Source: an uncultured Bacteroidales bacterium (GTDB lineage Bacteria > Bacteroidota > Bacteroidia > Bacteroidales > UBA4417). From it: a stretch of 37,173 nt of DNA. Made by a program: the position numbers and the translations under genes. The notes under the pieces were generated by a model. It was not told where the DNA came from and ran no database searches. It saw only the letters and a program-made list of their open reading frames with translations. The stretch is taken from the NCBI GenBank assembly GCA_903946925.1, contig CAJAXK010000178.1:1-37173 (forward strand), given 5' to 3'. Below are positions 1-9,268 of the stretch, in pieces. The stretch's first letter is position 1. The number at the start of each line of letters is the position of its first letter.

Positions 1-3
1 CCA

Positions 4-37
4 TTTGATGCCAACCGACTAAAAGATAATATATTTG
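4..37 (+). promoter_or_regulatory. Possible Bacteroidota promoter for the secreted protein gene
   Basis: A TTTG at 4-7 and TATATTTG at 30-37 match the Bacteroidota -33 (TTTG) and -7 (TAnnTTTG) elements with a 22-nt spacer. It would leave a leader of about 130 nt before the ATG at 178. Such motifs occur often by chance in AT-rich DNA, so this is weak. Confidence 0.25.
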
Positions 38-177
38 CCGATAATTCCATCCGATAAATAATACTTTTCAAAACATGCTAATGAAATAGCCATGATTGTA
101 AAAAATCACCAACCGAAGATGATATTATAATCAATCTGGCGTATTCCATGCGACCCCTAAAAAACAAATAATAACGC

Positions 178-678
178 ATGAAACAACAAGCCTTTATCGT
201 TTTTTTTCTGCTTACCTTAAACGCAGTTTCGCAAAAGCAATCGCAATACGATTACATCCCGCTAACCAATGCCAAGGACTACCGGAAAGCCGAGCCTCAG
301 GTTATACTGGCTGCGGATTATGTGTATTCGTCGCCCATTGACAAAGATAATATTTATAGGGGCGAAGCCACCAAGTTTGTGATGAAGTGGATGGGCGGCA
401 CTTCCGATTATTCGTTTACGCCCGACAAAACTGTTTCGAAAGTTACCAATGGCAACAACGAACTGTATGGTTTGTATTTTGTTTGCATGGCTAAATATGC
501 CCTCGAAAAAGGCAAAGGAATCGATCGCGAGGAGTTAAAGCTAAGCGCTTATGCTTTGTTAGCCACTTATTGCGAAAACCCTGCTAACAAGTGTGTTATA
601 AAAGGCGAAATCAAAAAACTGATTGAGGCAAAAAACCAAAATGCAATAAAACAATACATCGAATCGAAGGAAAAGTAG
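178..678 (+). CDS. Secreted protein of unknown function
   Basis: This 166-residue protein starts with a clear signal peptide: Lys at position 2, then a hydrophobic stretch over about residues 6-16, ending near Ala-Val-Ser-Gln. The mature part is hydrophilic and mixed alpha/beta in appearance, with two cysteines near residues 131 and 138 that could form a disulfide. I do not recognise a named domain; it resembles small conserved hypothetical proteins of Bacteroidota in which a short exported domain ends in a helical, Lys/Glu-rich tail. It stands alone, convergent with the coiled-coil gene on the other strand, and a strong bidirectional terminator lies between them. The ATG at 178 is preferred because it begins the signal peptide directly. 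No function is assigned. Confidence 0.8.
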   Translation: MKQQAFIVFFLLTLNAVSQKQSQYDYIPLTNAKDYRKAEPQVILAADYVYSSPIDKDNIYRGEATKFVMKWMGGTSDYSFTPDKTVSKVTNGNNELYGLYFVCMAKYALEKGKGIDREELKLSAYALLATYCENPANKCVIKGEIKKLIEAKNQNAIKQYIESKEK

Positions 679-743
679 TGTGGGGTTTTGTTGCAAAAAC
701 AAATGGGGAAAGCAAAATTCAATGTTGCTATAATTGTTCCCCT

Positions 744-782
744 AAAACAGAAAAACCGGCTTTTGACCGGTTTTTCTGTTTT
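744..782. terminator. Bidirectional intrinsic terminator
   Basis: A perfect 16-bp inverted repeat (744-759 and 767-782) encloses a 7-nt loop. The outer arms are A-rich on one side and T-rich on the other, so an RNA from either strand forms a GC-capped stem followed by U residues. It sits between two convergent genes, 66 bp after one stop and 12 bp from the other. Confidence 0.92.
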
Positions 783-794
783 GTAACATCATCT

Positions 795-1691
795 TTATTT
801 CAGTTCAAACGAAGTTTGCCCTATTTCGCGGTCTTCGGTAAAAATATTTACATAATACCGGCCTTTTGCCAATTCGGGACTGTTGACAGGTTGTTCAAAA
901 AAAGTACAAATATCGGCGGCTTCGCCTTCGTAGCTCAAGGTTTCCATACACGAAAACTGAAGTGTTTGTCCCAAAAACTGGAAGGTATAAGCCGGGCCAC
1001 GGGTCAAAATCGCGTTGTCGGGCCGTGCAATCCGAACAAAAAACCTCTTATAACTTGGGCTTACCAATTTGTTCTCGCTCACAGTGAAGCAAACTTTAAT
1101 TTTGTCGGTGCGTGCTGCCTTATCCGTTTCCTTATCTTTGTCAACACCCCTCGATTTGTATGCAACTGCCGAGATTTTGTATGCTTTCAATACTGCCGCA
1201 GTCGTTATTTTTTCGCTGAGTTCCTTTTTGTCCTTTGTTAAATCATTGGTTTTTTGCTGTTCGAGGTTAATTTCAATTTTCATTTGCTTGTTTTCGGCTT
1301 TAAGCTCACGGTTAACCGTAAACAGCGAGTCGATTTTAAGCTCATAAATTTGTGTGATTTCCTGCAACTGTGCAAGTTTGCGTTTCACAACAGCCAATTC
1401 GGCTTTTGAGCCAAGCAGTAGCTTTATTTCTTTTGCCTTTGAGTTAATAATACTGTCGCGTTCCAAAAGGGAATTGCTCAGTTCGCCATACGAAACTTTC
1501 ACCCTTTCGTGCTCGGCCAGCAGCGAATCCAGTTCGAGTTGCAATTCGGTTTGCTGCGAATCCACATTTTGGGTAAGGGTAACAACTTCTTTCTTTTGGT
1601 TAAACAGCATCCACGCCATTACGGCGATTATTGCAATCAAAATGCCGATTGTAATCTTATAAGCTAGAGTATTCGCAGGTTGTTGATCCAT
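795..1691 (-). CDS. Membrane-anchored coiled-coil protein, unknown function
   Basis: The protein has 298 residues. A short cytoplasmic N-terminus is followed by one transmembrane helix (about residues 11-30). Residues 31-165 are a long Glu/Lys/Leu-rich heptad region predicted to be a coiled coil. After a charged linker rich in Lys and Asp (about 180-197) comes a C-terminal globular domain of about 100 residues that looks beta-rich and ends in a Phe-Glu-Leu-Lys strand. The layout, with a single N-terminal anchor, a rod and a soluble head, suggests a periplasmic or envelope spacer protein. I recognise the general type from Bacteroidota genomes but no named family. The start at 1691 is the only ATG before the transmembrane helix. 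It is monocistronic and shares the terminator at 744-782. Confidence 0.8.
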   Translation of the reverse strand: MDQQPANTLAYKITIGILIAIIAVMAWMLFNQKKEVVTLTQNVDSQQTELQLELDSLLAEHERVKVSYGELSNSLLERDSIINSKAKEIKLLLGSKAELAVVKRKLAQLQEITQIYELKIDSLFTVNRELKAENKQMKIEINLEQQKTNDLTKDKKELSEKITTAAVLKAYKISAVAYKSRGVDKDKETDKAARTDKIKVCFTVSENKLVSPSYKRFFVRIARPDNAILTRGPAYTFQFLGQTLQFSCMETLSYEGEAADICTFFEQPVNSPELAKGRYYVNIFTEDREIGQTSFELK

Positions 1692-1824
1692 AGCTGAAAA
1701 TTATTTTATTGCCCAAAGGTAACGAAACTATAAGCTTGTAAGTATGCTTATGTAAAAATTTTGTAAAAAATTGAGAAAGATTCAGGAGGGTTAGGATTTA
1801 GCCTGATTTATTCACAACCTTATA

Positions 1825-1910
1825 GAACACTGATAACACTGATGTTACAGATTAACACTTATAAAGACAAAAATCCGTGAAAATCCGTTGGATCTGTGTC
1901 ATCCGTGTTC
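1825..1910. repeat. Dispersed imperfect palindrome (ATCCGTG-type)
   Basis: An 86-bp intergenic element is an imperfect inverted repeat. Its first 19 bases and the reverse complement of its last 19 agree at 16 positions, and the right half carries the recurring words AAAATCCGTG and TCATCCGTGTTC. From general experience this word set recurs between genes in many environmental bacterial genomes. The rest of the 1692-1986 spacer shows nothing else recognisable. Confidence 0.7.
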
Positions 1911-1986
1911 AATTACAATCAAGTGATGAATTTTTCAGGTTAGGGATTGGCCTTCCCAACTTCCATAATTTGCCCTTACATCCGAA

Positions 1987-3681
1987 TCAATGCCCTGCTG
2001 GGCCAACAACTTTAAATTTATCGCCTGTTTCCTTTATCAGGTTGCGGTAAAACGAATCGCCATAACCAGGCTGTTTAACCGTTGGGGCAACATATTTATA
2101 TCCATCCGGAACCGCAACTGCTTCTTTTATATTGCCGTCCATATATTTGGCAAATAGGAAACCATACAGTTTTTTCCATTCGTAAACTGTATTGTTGCCT
2201 TGTGATACCGAGAAATCGGTGAGGAACTGTATGGCTTTTGCAGGATTGGTGCGGTACATTTCCAAAGCCACTTTATCAATAGCCGGAACCATTGCAATAA
2301 AATTGTTTTCGAGTTCTGCTTGTTTTTTCTGGATATCAACAATCATTTCGCTGTAGCGTGTGTAGGCAAAGTTCGAAACTTGGTTGAAAACCCAGAATGC
2401 AGCGTTGTCGCTATATTCCATCATGGATCCATTTCCGACGGCAAACGTTTCGGGCACTTTGGTCATGCATGTATACATTGGCGTAAAAACGTTTGAATAT
2501 GTATCGTCAACGCCAAACCACAATATTCCGCCCAGCGGGCTTGGCACATAAGGCCTCGATTGGGCAACAAAAACAAATCCGGTTTGCTGTGTGCTGATAG
2601 CACGTTCGTTGAAGTAGTCAACACCATCAACTTTCCAGGTCAACGGGCGCCAACGGACTATGCAATTGTAAGGACCTGCACCAACATCTTTGGTCATATC
2701 AAGTTCTGTTCCCTGATAATAATCGCGCATTAAGCCGATAACTTCCTGTAACGTGAGCTTATGGTCGGGTTTAACGTACAAAGGCATACGGTTTTTGAGG
2801 TTTGTGCCTTTAATATAATCGAGGTATTTGTCCATGCCTTTTGTAACCTTGTTGAAACCGCTCCACACGCGGGCTTCACAAAAACGGGCGCCACCAAAAT
2901 CGATAGGTGCATATATATCGCTAAAACTAAAATCTTTGTCTTCGCCGGTGAACAAACCTTTTTCGCGGGCAAAAGTGATCACATCGGGTGCATAAATGCA
3001 ATTTTCGGGATCGTTGAGCGGGAAAGTGGTAATGCGTGCATGGTTGGCATGGCCCGAAATATATCCGTCAGGAATACGGATGGCAACCCAAACCGCCCCT
3101 TTGTTGTATTTTACCGATGTGCGGCCTTTTTTGTCTTTTACCAATTCTGGTTTGCCTTTTGCCACCATTTCCATAATCCAGACCTCGTTAGGGTCGCTGA
3201 TAGAAAACGATTCGCCAGAGCTTGCATAACCATATTCGGCCATAAGCGAAGTTATAACCTGTATGGCTTCGCGGGCAGTTTTACTGCGTTGCAGTGCTAT
3301 GTAAATAAGGCTTCCATAATCCATAATGGCAGCGGTATCCATAAGTTCTTCGCGTCCGCCAAAAGTGGTTTCGCCAATGGCAACCTGATGTTCGTTCATA
3401 TTGCCGACCACATTATAGGTTTGTGCGGCTTGCTTTATTTTCCCCAAAAATTTCCCTGTATCCCATTCGTAAACATCGAGCATGGAACCTGCCGGGTAAG
3501 TTGCAGCCGGCCAATAGTAAAGCTCGCCAAACAGCGTGTGCGAATCGGCCGAATAACTGATCATACACGAGCCATCAACGGTGGCTCCCTTGGTAACCAG
3601 AAAGTTAGAACAAGCATTAGCTTTGTGCGACGAAAAGGATACCGCAAGTGCAAGCGCAATAAAAAGGATTGTTTTTTTCAT
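1987..3681 (-). CDS. Secreted C69-family dipeptidase (Ntn hydrolase)
   Basis: The 564-residue protein begins with a signal peptide ending Ala-Asn-Ala, immediately followed by Cys24 in the context CSNFLVTKGATVDGS. This is the N-terminal nucleophile motif of peptidase family C69 (U34), in which the exposed Cys attacks short peptides after maturation. Here signal peptidase cleavage would itself expose Cys24, which fits an exported Ntn hydrolase. Further family-like segments follow, including a GNMNEHQVAIGETTFGG stretch near residue 93. Family members cleave dipeptides and some amide bonds; the exact substrate is not readable. The length is in the usual range for the family. The gene is monocistronic, and the downstream spacer carries a dispersed palindrome. 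A Cys after the signal peptide could in principle mark a lipoprotein, but the sequence before it is a poor lipobox. Confidence 0.88.
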   Translation of the reverse strand: MKKTILFIALALAVSFSSHKANACSNFLVTKGATVDGSCMISYSADSHTLFGELYYWPAATYPAGSMLDVYEWDTGKFLGKIKQAAQTYNVVGNMNEHQVAIGETTFGGREELMDTAAIMDYGSLIYIALQRSKTAREAIQVITSLMAEYGYASSGESFSISDPNEVWIMEMVAKGKPELVKDKKGRTSVKYNKGAVWVAIRIPDGYISGHANHARITTFPLNDPENCIYAPDVITFAREKGLFTGEDKDFSFSDIYAPIDFGGARFCEARVWSGFNKVTKGMDKYLDYIKGTNLKNRMPLYVKPDHKLTLQEVIGLMRDYYQGTELDMTKDVGAGPYNCIVRWRPLTWKVDGVDYFNERAISTQQTGFVFVAQSRPYVPSPLGGILWFGVDDTYSNVFTPMYTCMTKVPETFAVGNGSMMEYSDNAAFWVFNQVSNFAYTRYSEMIVDIQKKQAELENNFIAMVPAIDKVALEMYRTNPAKAIQFLTDFSVSQGNNTVYEWKKLYGFLFAKYMDGNIKEAVAVPDGYKYVAPTVKQPGYGDSFYRNLIKETGDKFKVVGPAGH

Positions 3682-3736
3682 GTTTTAGGTTTGGTGGATT
3701 AGAAATCGAACGGTTTGAAACGAAACTTTGAGAGGC

Positions 3737-3744
3737 CAAAATTA
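3737..3744 (-). promoter_or_regulatory. Candidate -7 element of the dipeptidase gene
   Basis: On the minus strand this reads TAATTTTG, matching the Bacteroidota -7 consensus TAnnTTTG, 56 bases before the ATG. No convincing -33 element lies at the usual distance, so the support is weak. Confidence 0.3.
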
Positions 3745-3914
3745 GCGTAAAAGCTTGATGAAAACCACCTTGGAAAAATGATTTTTCGCAAATCTTTAAT
3801 TCGCAACGATTTTGGCAGTGCAACACCCAATTTTGTATTTCCCAGAGCTACGCAAGCTAATATTCAGCTCAAAATAAGAAATGGAATCCATGGTTCTATT
3901 CGGTAAAAAAGCAA

Positions 3915-3922
3915 TACTTTTG
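3915..3922 (+). promoter_or_regulatory. Candidate -7 element of the CotH/T9SS gene
   Basis: TACTTTTG matches TAnnTTTG and lies 37 bp before the ATG at 3959. The -33 region is not clear. Confidence 0.35.
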
Positions 3923-3958
3923 CTCTTGCTCTATTGCTAACCTAAACCCAAAAACAGT

Positions 3959-6900
3959 ATGAAACCACTTTTTACAATTTTATGTTGCTCCTTTTTGATA
4001 GCCTTTATGCCTCAGCTATTCACACAAAAAGCAATGGCACAAGTTGTTATAAATGAATATTCATGTTCCAATTTTGAAACCTTCGCGGATGAGTTCTACG
4101 AATATGGCGACTGGATAGAACTGTACAACGGAGGCAGCAGCTCCGTAAATTTGAACGGTTACTACCTGAGCGATAATCCCGCTTCGCCAACCAAATGGGT
4201 CATTCCAAGCGGGGCTGCCATCGCGGCTGGTGGATTTATCCGTTTTTGGGCATCGGGCCGCGATTTGGCCAATTCCGAATCTTTCCATACCAACTTTAAA
4301 CTAACCCAAACCAAGGCAACACCTGAGTACATTGTTTTTGCTGATCCTTCGGGTGCAATACTCGATCAGCAACTGGTTGCCATCGCCCAAAAGGAACATT
4401 CCAATGGGCGCAAACCTGATGGCAGCGCGACTTGGGCTGTTTTTACCCAACCATCACCTGCAACATCCAATTATTCACCCGCTTACACCCGCTATGCCGA
4501 CAAACCAACAATGAGCATGGCTGGCGGTTTTTACACCTCAGGTTTCAGCGTAAGCATAACCACCACCGAAACAAACTGTAAAATTAGATATACTACCAAT
4601 GGAAGTGAACCTTTGCCAAGCTCTTCCATTTACAGCAGCCCAATCCAGGTTAATTCTACCAAGGTTGTAAAAGCAAAGGTTTTTAGCAACGATGCCAGTG
4701 TTTTGCCAAGTTTAATTGATTTTAACACCTATTTTATCAACGAAAACTTCACCTTGCCGGTTGTTTCGATTGCTGCAACCGACTTGACACAACTTTTAAA
4801 TGGTAATGGAGGCCTTGTTCCCTGGGGTTCGATTGAGTATTACAACGCAGAACATGTGCGCACCACGGCTGGTTATGGCGAATTTGGGAGACATGGCCAG
4901 GATTCGTGGGCACACCCACAGCGCAGCCTCGATTATAAAATGCGTGATGAATGTGGGTATAATTATGCTTTGCTCGAAAAATTTTTTCCTGATACAGAGC
5001 GGCAGGAATTCCAGAAAATTATACTAAGGGCTTGTGGTGATGATAATTACCCGGGCATTGATTCGAGTGCACAGATTCGCGATGATTTTGTCCAGACAGT
5101 TTCGGTAAAAGCCGGCATGAGCCTCGACGAACGCAAATCGGCCCGTTGTGTGGTTTTTGCCAACGGCCAATATTGGGGCGTGTATTCAATCCGCGAAAAG
5201 CCGAACGACCACGATTTTACCAAGTTTTATTACGACCAGGATAAGTACGACCTGTATTACCTTATGCTTTGGGGAAATACATGGGCCGAGTATGGTGGGC
5301 AACCCGCTTTCGACGATTGGAATACGTTATACACTTATGTCATGACGCACAATATGGCGGTTCAGGCAAATTTCGATTACGTCGAATCAAAGCTCGACCC
5401 AACCAGTCTTGCTGATTATATGCTTATAAATTCGTTTGTTGTTTGTTCCGACTGGCTCAACTGGAATGTAGGCTGGTGGAAAGGAACCAACCCGAATGGA
5501 AGCCATAAACGCTGGGGCTATATACTCTGGGACGAGGACGCAACTTTTGGGCATTACATCAATTATACCGGTATCCCGGCACAAACGCCTTATGTGGAAC
5601 CTTGTTTCCAGGACGATATAACCGGATCGTCCGATCCTGAAGGTCATGTTGCATTGCTGAACAAACTGCGTACAAACCCCGGTTTTAACCAGTATTATAT
5701 TTCGAGGTATGCCGATTTGCTGAACACCGCATTCAAACCATCGAATATACTCCCGATTTACGACAGCATGGTTAATTTAATAACTCCTGACATGCCAAGG
5801 CATTGCACGCGCTGGCAAGGCAATTTTTCTCAATGGAACGAAAATACACAGAAAATACGCGCTTTTATAAACACACGGTATAATGTGGTTACTGCTGGCC
5901 TAAACCAATGTTATTCCCTTACTGGCCCTTATCAGGTTGTTGTTAATGTTAACACTCCCGAAGCCGGGCAAGTGAAAATCAATTCACTTAATTTAACCGA
6001 ATTCCCATGGACTGGGAATTATTATGGTGGCATGGACACCAAATTGACGGCTATTGAAACCAATCAGCAGTTTGCCTTCGACCATTGGGAGGTGAACCAT
6101 AATGTAATAAACCCTTACGATACTGCCCTAAATATACGCATACAGCTTATAGCCAACGATACCATTCTTGCTGTGTTTAAACCGCGCATTTTCTCCGATT
6201 CATTGGTAATAAACGAGATTAATTATAATTCCGCAACCACTTTCGATCCTGGCGATTGGGTAGAACTGTATAACCCACAAGATTATGCCTTGGATATTTC
6301 GAATTGGGTTTTTAAGGATGAGGACGATGCCCATGCCTTCGTTTTCGGTGCAGGAACGGTAATCCCTTCAAAAGGCTATATAGTGATCGCCTTTGATATG
6401 GCTGCATTTCATACCCTTTTCCCTACGGTAAACAATTATGTTGGGGCCAATGGGTTTCGGGCTTGCAGGAGGCGGCGAACTTATACGTTTGTATAACGAA
6501 ACCGGCACTTTGGTTGATACGGTAAATTACGATGACGTTGCCCCATGGCCCACTCGCCCAGATGGACAAGGTGCTACCCTTGAGCTGATTTCGCCTGACC
6601 TTGATAACGCATTAGGCCAAAACTGGAAAGCCAGCGGAATAACCACACACGGTACACCTGGCACAGGAAACAGTATAAATGTTGGAATTGAACAACCTGC
6701 TCCGGCCGGGCTACTTTTACTCTCTGTTTCGCCAAATCCTTTCAACAGCAAATCCTATCTGAAAATAAACTCGGGTGTTAAATTTGATGATGGTACAGTA
6801 GAAATTTACAATCTCTCGGGACAAAAAGTAATGCAATTGAATCAGATTGCCTCAAATGAAGTGGAACTCAGTAGAAACGGTCTGGTATCTGGCTGTTATA

Positions 6901-6962
6901 TACTGCGATTCACAAGTTTGAGCAGAAATATATCCGGTACTGTAAAATTGATGGTGCAATAA
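3959..6962 (+). pseudogene. Secreted lamin-tail/CotH-kinase protein with T9SS sorting domain, frameshifted
   Basis: The gene encodes about 1,000 residues once one base is removed. In order: a signal peptide (about 1-28, cut after AMA-Q); a lamin-tail domain (about 30-170) starting with the typical VVINEYSCSN; a chitobiase/hexosaminidase-type C-terminal domain (about 183-255); a CotH kinase-like domain (about 265-640) with NGQYWGVYSIREKPND and the metal-binding-like W524-D525-E526-D527; a beta-rich segment; a second lamin-tail domain starting LVINEINYNS; and a C-terminal T9SS type A sorting domain with SPNPF and GCYILRF. The reading frame shifts by one base within GGGTTTCGGG (6452-6461), in the middle of the second lamin-tail domain; downstream the correct frame resumes with GFGLAGGGEL. 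The product would be exported by T9SS to the cell surface. The shift may be a real mutation or a sequencing error. The domain calls are secure and the substrate is unknown. Confidence 0.9.
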
Positions 6963-6986
6963 ACAGTTGTTTCAACAAAGCATATT

Positions 6987-7025
6987 AAAGGGAGTGCAGA
7001 TTTAAAATGCACTCCTTTTCTGTTT
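6987..7025 (+). terminator. Intrinsic terminator after the CotH/T9SS gene
   Basis: GGAGTGCA (6991-6998) pairs perfectly with TGCACTCC (7008-7015), extended by A-T pairs, and is followed by TTTTCTGTTTT. It lies 25 bp after the stop codon. Confidence 0.88.
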
Positions 7026-7185
7026 TATGAAACCAATCGGAATAGATTCTGTGTGGTGATGCCGGTAAACGCTTTCAATTCAATGGTTTTATCAAAACAA
7101 TAAGTAAATCGGTTTTATCTCAGGTTTGATGTAAGGCTGTTGATTAACTAAAGCAGCCTTTTTGTCAAAGCTGTATATTAGGTAG

Positions 7186-8574
7186 TTAGAATTTTTTTGT
7201 GCCGTAAATTACTGCATCACTAAATTCATGCAAATCGATACTATATAAATCAGGGGAAGGAATGATAAATGATTCATCATTTGCTACGTCATACTTCATC
7301 CAGCCACCAAACAAATAAAGTTTATCATTTGAGTAAAACATATCGCAGAATTTTAGAGGCAATTCAATCGAATACATATTAAGTTGTTTGGAATCAGTAT
7401 TATAGGTTTGAATTCTTCCATCTTCGAAAATGTATATGATATTGTTGTGATAAACCACTGCCGGCCGTTCAACTTCGTAAAACAAATGTCCCACAATGTT
7501 CCATTCACCGGTAATGATATTGTAGGTTTCAATATTATCAAGTGGTTTTAAATTAAATCCACCAATAAGGTAAATGATATCGTCAACAATAACGCCCTTT
7601 GTTTCCCTGGCATATGGCATATCATTCAATTCGTACCATAATCCTGTTTTTATGTTGAGTAAATGAACTTTGGCTGAGCATTCTTTCTCCTCGTTTATTT
7701 TTATCCGGGTAGAACCTCCCAAAACAATCAGGTTGCCGTTATAAACTAAAGAAGCAAAGTTTACTGCTTGGTGCGGATTTGCTTTATCAACCAGGATGGT
7801 ATTTCCCTTTATATCAAAAACTTCAATTTTATCGTCCAGGAATTCCAGTTTCCTGTTTGTCGATAATGTCTTTCCTCCTAAAACGTATATTTTATTGTTG
7901 TAATAGTTGATACTGTGATATGCTCTTTTACTGAATTTAAGACTAGAAGTTATCCATGTATCTGTTTGTATATCATATACATGCAGCTTGTCACTATAAT
8001 TTTGCCAGGAGAAATGCGAATTCATCTTCACGTTGTTGCCTACGAAATCTATGGATTTATATCCACGCCCGTCTTCATTGGATTCATCTCCGCCAATCAC
8101 CCAAATTTTATCTTCGGCAAGTACTGAACCATACGAAAATAATCCGTTTCTTAAAGCTGAAAGTTTGGTATAAGCAATCTGGAGGTTTAATGGCTTTTCC
8201 GATATAATTGTAACGCCTTCAAGCAGATGAGGATTTTCGGATAGCAGTACTATATAACTGGATTTTTTTATCTCAGGCAAAGCTACCTTTCGGGTAACAT
8301 ATCCGATACTCGAAAAAGTTAATGTGTCATTTTCATTAATTTGGGTGAAATATTTAAAATTAAATTCTCCTTTTTCATTTGTAGTTGTTCCAATGCCGGT
8401 TTCATTAATATAAACACTTACACCTGCCACTGGTTTTTTTGATATCTTGTCAATCACAATTCCCCTGGTATTCTGAGCAGTTGAAATACTGCCGGAAAAT
8501 ATAAAACCAAAAAATGTAGCTGTTAAAACTAAAGAATAGTAATGCCTCATTGGTTTCATTGTTCGATTGATCAA
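7186..8574 (-). CDS. Secreted kelch-repeat protein with N-terminal carboxypeptidase-regulatory-like domain
   Basis: The protein has up to 462 residues. A signal peptide ends near SISTAQ (about residue 34). Residues 36-110 are a carboxypeptidase D regulatory-like/TonB-plug-associated beta domain, with TRGIVIDKISKKPVAGVSV and TNEKGEFNF followed by LTFSSIGYVTRKV. The rest (about 140-450) carries at least five kelch-type blades, each with a hydrophobic strand, a Gly-Gly pair and a Trp/Tyr: VIGGDE, VLGGKT, VLGGST, LIGGFN and LFGGWM. Such proteins fold as a beta-propeller and bind proteins or glycans outside the cell; no catalytic residues are evident. A start at the third codon cluster (8559, MKPMRHYY) gives a more usual signal peptide than the ATG at 8574. 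Its base composition is visibly more AT-rich than the CotH and suf genes. Confidence 0.85.
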   Translation of the reverse strand: MINRTMKPMRHYYSLVLTATFFGFIFSGSISTAQNTRGIVIDKISKKPVAGVSVYINETGIGTTTNEKGEFNFKYFTQINENDTLTFSSIGYVTRKVALPEIKKSSYIVLLSENPHLLEGVTIISEKPLNLQIAYTKLSALRNGLFSYGSVLAEDKIWVIGGDESNEDGRGYKSIDFVGNNVKMNSHFSWQNYSDKLHVYDIQTDTWITSSLKFSKRAYHSINYYNNKIYVLGGKTLSTNRKLEFLDDKIEVFDIKGNTILVDKANPHQAVNFASLVYNGNLIVLGGSTRIKINEEKECSAKVHLLNIKTGLWYELNDMPYARETKGVIVDDIIYLIGGFNLKPLDNIETYNIITGEWNIVGHLFYEVERPAVVYHNNIIYIFEDGRIQTYNTDSKQLNMYSIELPLKFCDMFYSNDKLYLFGGWMKYDVANDESFIIPSPDLYSIDLHEFSDAVIYGTKKF

Positions 8575-8741
8575 AACGATTAGTCCTATTTAAAAGCAAA
8601 CCAGATTTTAAGGATTACTTCTACAAAATTACTATGCAGCTCAGGAAATGCTTTTCTGAAAGTTGAATGTTCATTATATTGTGCACGTGCATTTATTATT
8701 TTTGGCCCTCACCAGGATGTTGTCAAAATTAAGAAAAACAA

Positions 8742-9071
8742 ATGATTATCCTGTTGCCAATTCTCACCAACGGGGCAAAACTATATAGTCAGAAACTTAC
8801 CAATATTCATTTCTGGTGCCATCTGTTTGGAGGTATCGGGATGGGTGCATTTACGGGAATGGCCGGATTGCATGGAATGCTCAGTCACACTTTGTATATA
8901 AATGGCGAATTTATGCCATACAATGTGCTGGCTGCAATTCCTGGGACTTTGCTCTTAATAGCTTTTCTGGCTTTCCTTTATAACGTTATTATTACTGTTG
9001 GGATAAACGGCTTATTGGGAATTTTCAAAGCGCCCAAACTACGCACAACCGATTTACTACCAAAAGCATAG
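8742..9071 (+). pseudogene. C-terminal fragment of a haem-copper oxidase subunit I
   Basis: The 109-residue frame begins with LPILTNGAKLYSQKLTNIHFW, runs through a Gly/Met-rich transmembrane segment (GGIGMGAFTGMAGLHGML) and a second helix (about 64-90), and ends with a short polar tail. This reads as the last helices of a cytochrome c oxidase-type subunit I. None of the haem- or copper-binding histidine helices are present. A TAA lies in frame 9 bases before the ATG, so it is not the end of a longer open frame here. No oxidase subunit II or assembly gene is nearby. It is best read as a relic left by deletion or rearrangement. The assignment is from recalled sequence pattern and is moderately sure; a stand-alone small membrane protein is the alternative. 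Confidence 0.6.
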
Positions 9072-9268
9072 AAGGATTGGGCTTTTCAGATTAAGGGAAA
9101 AGGTTTTTGCATGGCTATTTCAAGCTCAGAGCAGGGATTGCCAAAACAAACTTGATTAAAAGCAAGAGTGGAAAACCCTTGTCCTTAAATCATGATTTTG
9201 AAAAAAATATCTTATTGCGGGTAAATTCCATTTACCGATTGGCTTAAAATTCATGATGAAATTGAATA

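Noticed and set aside
2761-3702. 313-codon frame opposite the dipeptidase gene
   Set aside because: It is a shadow frame on the strand opposite a gene with clear C69 motifs; its Cys/His/Phe-rich translation has no domain.
8683-8725. Similarity of GCACGTGC...CCAGGATGTTGT to the repeat at 37071-37116
   Set aside because: Only about 19 bases agree, with different spacing (30 versus 35). It could be a decayed copy, but chance cannot be excluded.
9210-9240. Terminator after the DUF3667 gene
   Set aside because: GGTAAAT/ATTTACC is a short AT-rich stem without a following T-run on the relevant strand.
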